DNA of 5,591 nt, from NCBI GenBank assembly GCA_040757115.1, contig JBFLYA010000244.1, positions 1 to 5,591 on the forward strand. The letters run 5' to 3'. Shown here in pieces: positions 1-4,271 of the stretch. The DNA comes from a bacterium (lineage in GTDB: Bacteria; UBA9089; CG2-30-40-21; SBAY01). Position 1 is the stretch's first letter. Each line of letters begins with the position of its first letter. The position numbers were made by a program, and so were the translations under genes. The notes below the pieces were generated by a model. It was not told the DNA's origin and made no database searches. It saw only the letters and a list, made by a program, of their open reading frames with translations.

Positions 1-81
1 TTCAAGCAGTCCTGGTCCAAGTTCCTTATGCACCGCAACCGCAACATCAACTATGATTTTCCCGATTTCATTTTCATTCAT
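1..81 (-). CDS. GxxExxY family protein, N-terminal fragment (cut by window edge)
   Basis: Only the first 27 codons are present; the gene continues beyond the left edge. The translation begins MNENEIGKIIVDVAVAVHKE and ends LGPGLLE. The 'VHKELGPGLLE' stretch (residues 17-27) is the hallmark N-terminus of GxxExxY proteins, a small (about 125-130 aa) family related to PD-(D/E)XK nucleases whose role is not established. The ATG at 81-79 is preferred because an AAGGA ribosome-binding-like sequence sits 7 nt upstream, and because family members usually start with a similar short acidic lead. The ribosome binding site lies inside a CACAGAG/GGACACAAAG repeat, the same repeat type that flanks 2446-2658. 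The product is recognised with confidence; its function is not known. Confidence 0.85.
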   Translation of the reverse strand, partial: MNENEIGKIIVDVAVAVHKELGPGLLE

Positions 82-113
82 CTTTGTGTCCTTTGCGTCT
101 CTGTGTGATTATT
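82..113 (-). repeat. CACAGAG-type repeat in the leader of the GxxExxY gene
   Basis: On the minus strand this reads CACAGAG, then ACGCAAAGG, then ACACAAAG, directly before the ATG. It is the same word family as the inverted arms at 2446-2476 and 2629-2658, and it supplies the AAGGA that acts as the likely ribosome binding site. It looks like one end of a repeat unit whose other end would lie beyond the window. Confidence 0.6.
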
Positions 114-132
114 TTTATTAGTCTAACCTTAG

Positions 133-174
133 ATTATACTGCCTATCGGCAGTTTTTATTTTACTGCATTATAA
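133..174. repeat. 42-bp structured repeat, copy 1
   Basis: This is 42 bp long and matches 268-309 at 39 of 42 positions. It begins ATTATACTGCC and ends ACTGCATTATAA, so the ends are imperfect inverted repeats. Inside, ACTGCC (138-143) pairs perfectly with GGCAGT (148-153) around a TATC loop. The same GGCAGT arm can instead pair with the ACTGC near the right end, so two hairpins exclude each other. On the plus strand the first hairpin is followed by TTTTTATTTT, terminator-like, but no plus-strand gene precedes it. The copy lies inside the predicted leader of the GxxExxY transcript. Confidence 0.7.
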
Positions 175-188
175 GTTAGGCTAGTTAT

Positions 189-217
189 AGAGTAGCATAA
201 ATAGAATATTCTGTCAA
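189..217 (-). promoter_or_regulatory. Candidate sigma70 promoter for the GxxExxY gene
   Basis: On the minus strand a perfect TTGACA (217-212) is followed by a 17-bp spacer and TACTCT (194-189), with a TG one base upstream of the -10 (extended -10 form). Transcription would start near 182 and give a leader of about 100 nt that carries the 42-bp repeat copy 1. The same TTGACA/N17/TGc layout is seen upstream of resB in this window, which supports it. No experimental support. Confidence 0.5.
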
Positions 218-267
218 GAAAAATTTTAATATCAAAATTAGAAAATACTGAAAAATAACATCATGGT

Positions 268-309
268 ATTATACTGCCTATTAGCGGTTTTTATTTTACT
301 GCATTATAA
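268..309. repeat. 42-bp structured repeat, copy 2
   Basis: Second copy of the 133-174 repeat in the same orientation, starting 135 bp further on. The three differences all fall in the loop and central arm (AGCGGT instead of GGCAGT). As plus-strand RNA, GCGGU still pairs with both flanking ACUGC arms through one G-U wobble. As minus-strand RNA the same changes give an A-C mismatch. Confidence 0.7.
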
Positions 310-431
310 ATTTTTTCGACCTGTGCAGGTTAGCTTTAAGATTATTATTCTTCCCTTACCTTAAAAATGTCCGAAGGGGAATAAGGAGATAAGGAAGGAT
401 TATAAATTCCCTGGATAATTGGGCAAAAGGT
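310..431. other. Non-coding stretch, no gene seen
   Basis: No reading frame of useful length occurs here on either strand. Small palindromes are visible: ACCTGTGCAGGT at 319-330, and a loose CTTCC/CTTA-rich against TAAG/GGAAG pairing around 349-398. Neither can be tied to a known regulator. Confidence 0.5.
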
Positions 432-618
432 TATGGTTATGAAGTTGGTATGGAAGCCTGCTCCCTGATTTTCATCAGAGCTTGCCCTGAATTCATTTCA
501 GGGGCAGGCTCTGACAGGCTCAGGAGTTAGCTCAGGATGGTTATGCAAAAAGACTAACCCTGGCCTGGCGCCAGGACAGGCTTCATAACCCCTAAACCAA
601 ACCACCCTCCTAACCATA
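432..618. repeat. Compound palindrome with nested hairpins
   Basis: Outer arms: TATGGTTA (432-439) against TAACCATA (611-618), GGTTATGAAG (435-444) against CTTCATAACC (581-590), and GAAGCCTG (453-460) against CAGGCTTC (577-584). An inner hairpin, 477-512, has about 15 paired bases with one bulged G and one T-G wobble. A perfect 12-bp palindrome CCTGGCGCCAGG lies at 564-575. The block ends at the target duplication of the MITE-like element. No coding frame is present. It looks like a mobile or structural intergenic repeat, but its family is not recognised. Confidence 0.6.
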
Positions 619-619
619 G

Positions 620-801
620 TGTCGTGTTGAGTAAGTTTTGCACGGGGTATCATCATATTTCATAACCTGCAAACGGATAATTGGTAACTGGTAATTGGTT
701 AAATAGTTTCGTCATGAGCTCAGCCGAACGGTATTTAATTACCAGTTACCAATCACCAGTTACCAGAATCAAATTTCGTGCGTTATTTGTTCAACACGAC
801 A
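620..801. mobile_element. MITE-like element with TIRs and 4-bp target duplication
   Basis: This is a 182-bp non-coding element. Its ends are inverted repeats: TGTCGTGTTGA (620-630) and TCAACACGACA (791-801) are perfect over 11 bp, and pairing continues with 19 of 25 matches. It is flanked by ATAG on both sides (616-619 and 802-805), as expected of a target-site duplication. The interior holds a perfect 17-bp inverted repeat, 680-696 against 737-753, built of GGTAACTGGTAATT words. A second ACCAGTTACCA follows at 755-765. The centre carries the palindrome TGAGCTCA (715-722). There is no transposase frame, so any movement would need an enzyme supplied elsewhere. It inserted 4 bp past the end of the PP-loop gene. 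The IS family cannot be assigned without a database. Confidence 0.75.
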
Positions 802-809
802 ATAGGTGT

Positions 810-1802
810 TTAGATTCTCAGTCCTTCAATCTCTACCTCATCTATTGGGCAGACATTTAGGATTTCCTCTTTATGTGAGTCCCAAATAACTCTGATTCCA
901 CTTTTGCCTTTATCATCCGAATATCTCGCACAGATAGCGGCGGCTTTTAACAAGTTGTCTGGCTCAATTTGTCCCCGGCAGATGACAATAGGACCTTTAT
1001 AATTGACAACCATAACCTGGACATCATCCTTACCCAATTCAAGAAGCCTTTCATTCTCCTCCTCATTTCTTCCAACAACTACCTTTAATTCTTCTGATAG
1101 TCTAAAATGTCTGCCAATCTTCAAAAACTCAATATCAATCAAGGTTGGAGCATCGGTATGAGTAAGTAAATCCTTCATCTTTTTTGCAAATTCTGGGTCT
1201 GTTAACAGACAGCCACCTGCGGGAGATGGATAATCATTTATCTGTAGCTCTTTTGCCAGCTGAATTTGAGGTTTTCTTGAACGACCAGAAATACTAAGGA
1301 GTTTTTCTCTATCTACCCAGCCTTTTTCTTCAGGTAAGGTTGGTTTGAGCAATTTTGCAGATAAAGGCCGCAATACCAATCCCTCAAGCCCACTTTCGCG
1401 GTCAATTATCTCCATTGCCCTTCGATATTGGGACATAGGTCTTTGCCCAAGGACCTCGCCAGTAACGATAAAGGATGCTTCTGATATGGTCATATATTCT
1501 TTTGCCTTTTTAAGCATTAGAATTCGGCAATCAATGCAGGGGTTTATATTTTTCCCGTAGCCATACTTAGGATTTTTAAGCATCTCCAGATATTCTTTGC
1601 CGAGTTCAAATACCTTTAATTTCATCCCACATTTCTCGGTTACGATTTCTGCAGAATGTGAATAGTCTTTAATTTGATTCCATCGCCAAAATGGGCTAAT
1701 AAAGTTTATCGCCTCAACCTCTATTCCCATCTTGAGTATTATCTCTATGGCGATGGTGCTATCCAATCCCCCGGATAAGAGGGCTAATGCCTTATGTGTC
1801 AT
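810..1802 (-). CDS. ThiI/MnmA-like PP-loop ATP pyrophosphatase with C-terminal NFACT-R-like domain
   Basis: 330 aa from ATG. The N-terminal PP-loop SGGLDST (residues 10-16) binds ATP and, in this superfamily, adenylates a substrate (usually a tRNA base) before sulfur or nitrogen insertion. Cysteines of NPCIDC (89 and 92) and of AGGCLLTDPEF (198) sit where MnmA-type enzymes keep their catalytic cysteine pair; that assignment is inference. GEVLGQRPMSQ (115-125) is also typical. Residues from about 225 to the end (GRHFRLSEELKVVVGRNEEEN) resemble the NFACT-R RNA-binding domain found fused to ThiI-like enzymes, so a tRNA-thiolation role is likely. The substrate base is unknown. An in-frame TTG at 1820 with AGGGG five bases upstream would add six residues. 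ATG at 1802 is preferred because family proteins usually start two or three residues before the KALALLSGG strand. MOSC lies 136 nt upstream on the same strand. Confidence 0.85.
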   Translation of the reverse strand: MTHKALALLSGGLDSTIAIEIILKMGIEVEAINFISPFWRWNQIKDYSHSAEIVTEKCGMKLKVFELGKEYLEMLKNPKYGYGKNINPCIDCRILMLKKAKEYMTISEASFIVTGEVLGQRPMSQYRRAMEIIDRESGLEGLVLRPLSAKLLKPTLPEEKGWVDREKLLSISGRSRKPQIQLAKELQINDYPSPAGGCLLTDPEFAKKMKDLLTHTDAPTLIDIEFLKIGRHFRLSEELKVVVGRNEEENERLLELGKDDVQVMVVNYKGPIVICRGQIEPDNLLKAAAICARYSDDKGKSGIRVIWDSHKEEILNVCPIDEVEIEGLRI

Positions 1803-1835
1803 AAAACCTTCACGCTCCAATATTTCCCCTGAAAA

Positions 1836-1868
1836 TAGCGAATTAGTGAATTAGAGATTAGCGAATTA
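1836..1868. repeat. GAATTAG-word tandem repeat
   Basis: TAGCGAATTA occurs at 1836-1845 and again at 1859-1868, with GTGAATTAGAGAT between. The result is a run of TTAGNGAA-like units with a 7-8 nt period. It has no coding sense and lies in the gap between the MOSC and PP-loop genes. Confidence 0.55.
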
Positions 1869-1908
1869 TCTTGCGTCCGTGCTTTCGCAGACTCATGAGC
1901 GTTTTTCC
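1869..1908 (-). repeat. AAACGCTCATG repeat, diverged copy on the minus strand
   Basis: On the minus strand AAACGCTCATG (1904-1894) matches 5446-5456 exactly. It is followed by a hairpin of the form GTCTGC-GAAA-GCA(CG)GAC (about 1892-1875) with a GNRA-type GAAA loop. CTCATGAG (1892-1899) is a perfect 8-bp palindrome. This appears to be a third, diverged member of the repeat seen at 5298-5336 and 5435-5473. Confidence 0.4.
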
Positions 1909-1938
1909 TTTTCTTACACTACCTGATATGGTGAACGG

Positions 1939-2406
1939 TTACGAGTTGATGAGGATAATCTTATCCCCGGCTTTAATCTTGCCGCCAGATATTACCTCGG
2001 CAAATATCCCTTCTTTTGGCATCACGCAATCGCCTGCTTGATAATAAATGGCACATCTATCATGACAGACTTTCCCGAGCTGACTTATTCTCAAAAGCAC
2101 ATCAGAGCCTATTTTAAGTTGGTTTCCTATTTTTAGCAAAAGTAAATCAATTCCACTGGTAGTGATATTCTCTGCAAAATCTCCTGGACCGACCGCAAGC
2201 CCCATCTGTTTCATCTTTTCAATCGATTCAAGGGCTAATAGGCTTACCTGGCGATGGGATACCTCATTTTTAATATCAGGACTGATATTGGCATGCCCAT
2301 CATCTTTGAGTCCACAATCCTTTATCAGTTGCCAGGCTTGACTAACGGGTTTTTTCCGTTCACCTTTGTTTTTACTGATATTAACTGAAACTACCTGACC
2401 AATCAT
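1939..2406 (-). CDS. MOSC domain-containing protein
   Basis: 155 aa, a stand-alone MOSC domain (the domain of molybdenum-cofactor sulfurase C-termini). Visible family signatures are GLKDDGHA (32-39), HRQVSLL (51-57), GDFAENITT (75-83) and the block at 112-142 with C114, C118 and C127 followed by MPKEGIFAEVISGG. MOSC proteins are thought to bind molybdopterin cofactor or carry sulfur on a conserved cysteine; small stand-alone ones often sit in molybdopterin gene clusters, as here beside mobB and moaA. The ATG is supported by GGAG eight bases upstream. No clear promoter is seen in the 40 bases before it, and a repeat block separates it from moaA. The family call is firm; its exact reaction is not known. 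Confidence 0.92.
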   Translation of the reverse strand: MIGQVVSVNISKNKGERKKPVSQAWQLIKDCGLKDDGHANISPDIKNEVSHRQVSLLALESIEKMKQMGLAVGPGDFAENITTSGIDLLLLKIGNQLKIGSDVLLRISQLGKVCHDRCAIYYQAGDCVMPKEGIFAEVISGGKIKAGDKIILINS

Positions 2407-2445
2407 TAAATCCGCTCCATTTACAAATTAAATTCACCGATTAAT

Positions 2446-2658
2446 AGCCACAGAGTCACAGAGAACACAGAGGGAATATATAACCACGAATGAACACAAA
2501 TACAAAGAGATTTGGAGTGCGAGGCTGTAACCTCACTTCTGGCAAGCCAAAAGGCGAACCTAAAGGTTCGCACTACATTTATGGGATGTCAGAGGTTAAT
2601 TCGTGTGCATTTCTGGCTAATTTCCTTAATTCTCTGTGAACTCTGTGCCTCTGTGGCT
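2446..2658. repeat. CACAGAG inverted-repeat element enclosing a REPIN-like unit
   Basis: The arms are AGCCACAGAG-T-CACAGAG-AA-CACAGAG on the left (2446-2472) and its inverted counterpart on the right (2632-2658), with 24 of 27 positions complementary. Inside the arms are CCACGAAT/ACACAAAT-like words on the left (from 2483) and their loose inverse on the right (2594-2612). In the middle lies the GGAGTGCG hairpin pair. No target duplication flanks it. A short plus-strand frame crosses it but looks like repeat sequence read as protein. Confidence 0.7.
2514..2574. repeat. REPIN-like hairpin pair, copy A
   Basis: It starts GGAGTGCG (2514-2521) and ends CGCACT (2569-2574), as inverted termini. Two hairpins lie between: GAGG-CTGTAA-CCTC (2521-2534) and the perfect seven-base stem GCGAACC-TAAA-GGTTCGC (2554-2571). 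It shares end sequence, length and two-hairpin plan with 5231-5290. This layout is that of two REP sequences in inverted orientation. Confidence 0.65.
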
Positions 2659-2677
2659 GAACGCTTACCAGTTTCTT

Positions 2678-2968
2678 TCAATCCACAATCCGCAACTCCT
2701 CAAACAGTCCTAACTTTACCAGTTCCTCAATAAGATACATCACATCTTTTTTAAGCAATGGCTCACCGCCAGTAATTCGCACCCGTCTAATGCCAAGTTG
2801 AGCCATCAAACCTGCCAGTCGGATTATCTCCTCGTATCTTAAAATCTCCTGATGACTCTTCTTACCTATCTCTTTCCATGATTGACAGTAGATACACTGT
2901 AAATTACACATATCCGTAATAGAAAGACGCAAGTAATTAATCTGACGATGGTAACTGTCTGTAAGCAT
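2678..2968 (-). pseudogene. moaA: moaA, 3'-truncated (GTP 3',8-cyclase N-terminal fragment)
   Basis: 96 codons remain of a protein that is normally about 320-340 aa. MoaA is the radical SAM enzyme that starts molybdopterin synthesis by rearranging GTP. The fragment has the typical start (SYHRQINYLRLSITD), the radical SAM cluster cysteines C21, C25 and C28 (CNLQCIYC) and the SAM-binding GGEP (67-70). The rest of the barrel, the C-terminal second iron-sulfur site and the terminal GG motif are missing. Similarity ends near L92; the last codons are two AATCC(A/G)C words (2680-2693), followed by the CACAGAG element. M20 replaces the arginine usual in the family's DRCN motif. The start has GGTG eight bases upstream, overlapping the mobB stop; the two genes are 7 nt apart. 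It is probably non-functional, unless a misassembly removed the remainder. Confidence 0.85.
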
Positions 2969-2975
2969 AGGTAGT

Positions 2976-3488
2976 TCACCTTCTTATAAATTCTTCTTCC
3001 AGAAAATCAGCTATTTTTGAGTAATCACTCAGTTCAAAGCAGGGTATTTCAAGGTTAAAAGGACAGTCACTTACTACCGCCACGAGATTATCTTTTTCAG
3101 GATTACAGAGCAAACCAGTTTTTTTTACTATCTCCTGGCGAAAGACCTCAATCTTCGGTTTATCCTCAAGTTTATAGCCTTCAGTTAAAATAAGGTCTAA
3201 TTCAGAAAGATACATTCTGCTAATCTCATCGATACTACAGGGATTTTTCAACTTACGGATGAGCATCAATTTATTCTGCCCGGCTAAAACAGTAGTTTGG
3301 GCACCAGCGAGTTGATAGCGATAGGTATCTTTCCCTTCACAGTCAACTTCCCCCTGTTTAATTATATGGCTGTGATGCTTAATTACGCCAATAGCGTAAC
3401 CCCTTTTTCTTAATTCTGGCACCAGACTTTCAATTAAGGTTGTCTTACCACTATTTTTTCTACCAACGATAGAGACTATTGGAATCAT
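2976..3488 (-). CDS. mobB: Molybdopterin-guanine dinucleotide biosynthesis adaptor protein MobB
   Basis: 170 aa P-loop GTPase-like protein that assists MobA in adding GMP to molybdopterin. The Walker A motif GRKNSGKTT spans residues 9-17. The family blocks IKHHSH (36-41), GKDTYRYQLAGA (52-63) and LDLILTEGYK (97-106, the Walker B region ending in the conserved TEGYK) are followed by KPKIEVFR. The length is normal for MobB. There is no Shine-Dalgarno sequence before the ATG; instead a near-consensus promoter ends nine bases upstream, which suggests a leaderless or nearly leaderless message. moaA follows 7 nt downstream in the same direction. Upstream, ccsB ends 42 nt away, so read-through from the ccs operon is also possible. 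Confidence 0.95.
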   Translation of the reverse strand: MIPIVSIVGRKNSGKTTLIESLVPELRKRGYAIGVIKHHSHIIKQGEVDCEGKDTYRYQLAGAQTTVLAGQNKLMLIRKLKNPCSIDEISRMYLSELDLILTEGYKLEDKPKIEVFRQEIVKKTGLLCNPEKDNLVAVVSDCPFNLEIPCFELSDYSKIADFLEEEFIRR

Positions 3489-3497
3489 TGTGAAATA

Positions 3498-3526
3498 AGT
3501 ATAATTGATTTTACTTTATTTGTCAA
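3498..3526 (-). promoter_or_regulatory. sigma70 promoter for mobB-moaA
   Basis: On the minus strand a perfect TTGACA (3526-3521) is followed by a 17-bp spacer and TATACT (3503-3498), one mismatch from TATAAT. The -35 lies five bases after the ccsB stop. Only nine bases separate the -10 from the mobB ATG, which puts the transcription start at about three bases before the start codon. Confidence 0.7.
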
Positions 3527-3530
3527 TAGA

Positions 3531-4271
3531 TTAAAGATATGAGTGCAAACCGGAAACTAAGAAACTGACCCCAAGAAATGTGAAAAGGATAACAAGTAAC
3601 CCGACTATGGCTAAATAGGAAAGAGTCTTTTTGCTTACTCCGATAAACCTCAGATGAAGGAATAAGGCATAGTATAGCCAGGTAATTAAGGCCCAGACCT
3701 CTTTTGGGTCCCAACCCCAGTATCTCCCCCAGGCAAAATATGCCCAGATAGCACCGGAGATGATGCCAAAAGTAAGCAACGGGAAGCCTAATTTAATTAA
3801 ATAAATCGTTACCTCAGAAAATCTTTTCTCTTTATCCTTAAAAAGTGAGACAATAGCAGAAATAGTCGCCAGACTAAAAAAGGCATAAGCCAGAAAACAA
3901 CTACTGACATGAATATGTAGCCAGGGGCTTTGAAGGGCGGGCATAAGTGGTTTTGTCTGCCAGGTAAAGGTTAAACTGGTGATTATTCCAGCCGCGGATA
4001 AAAGTGTTGTCCAGACACCAAGATTAACCCATTGAAACCATTTAAGCCCAACTAACCAGATTATGGGTATCAGCCAGCTTAAAAAAAGCAAAGATTCGTA
4101 GAGATTGGTAAATGGTGGATGACCTGTGTTAATGCTTAAAATAACCAACCCGAGTGTCTGGATAATAAGCCCTGCAGAGATAAGAATTATCCTACCTTTC
4201 TGCTTGAAATTAGGAATTACGGATAAAAGATAAACAATGACAACGACTCCAAATAAGATTTTATCTGGCAA
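3531..4271 (-). CDS. ccsB: System II cytochrome c biogenesis protein CcsB (CcsA/ResC-type, WWD domain)
   Basis: 246 aa polytopic membrane protein, about eight hydrophobic segments. With the ResB partner it moves haem to the outer face of the membrane and joins it to apocytochrome c. The WWD-type haem-binding motif is WGRYWGWDPKEVWALITW (181-198). Likely haem-ligand or path histidines are H121 (HIHVSSCFLAYA) and H243 (GLHSYL at the C-terminus), the pair flanking the WWD segment in the family. The NLYESLLFLSW stretch (56-66) is also typical. The start codon is TTG: it overlaps the resB stop by 11 nt and has a full AAGGAGG seven bases upstream, so translation is probably coupled to resB. No terminator follows; the mobB promoter begins almost at once. 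Confidence 0.93.
   Translation of the reverse strand: MPDKILFGVVVIVYLLSVIPNFKQKGRIILISAGLIIQTLGLVILSINTGHPPFTNLYESLLFLSWLIPIIWLVGLKWFQWVNLGVWTTLLSAAGIITSLTFTWQTKPLMPALQSPWLHIHVSSCFLAYAFFSLATISAIVSLFKDKEKRFSEVTIYLIKLGFPLLTFGIISGAIWAYFAWGRYWGWDPKEVWALITWLYYALFLHLRFIGVSKKTLSYLAIVGLLVILFTFLGVSFLVSGLHSYL

Noticed and set aside
133-160. Hairpin plus T-run as a plus-strand terminator
   Set aside because: No plus-strand gene is seen upstream, and the unit is a repeated element, so it is reported as a repeat instead.
133-309. CRISPR array from the two 42-bp copies
   Set aside because: Only two copies, a 93-bp gap, three differences and a promoter in between; no cas gene is present.
319-330. ACCTGTGCAGGT as an operator
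   Set aside because: It is a single palindrome with no gene start nearby and no match to a known operator that I can name.
1345-1560. Plus-strand reading frame of 71 codons
   Set aside because: It lies wholly antisense within the PP-loop gene, whose protein has clear family motifs; a shadow frame.
2512-2733. Plus-strand reading frame of 73 codons across the repeats
   Set aside because: It consists of the REPIN-like unit, the CACAGAG arm and the reverse of the moaA end; the protein has no recognisable feature and no ribosome binding site.
3523-3714. Minus-strand reading frame of 63 codons
   Set aside because: It overlaps the ccsB coding sequence in another frame, and ccsB has the WWD motif and C-terminal family residues.
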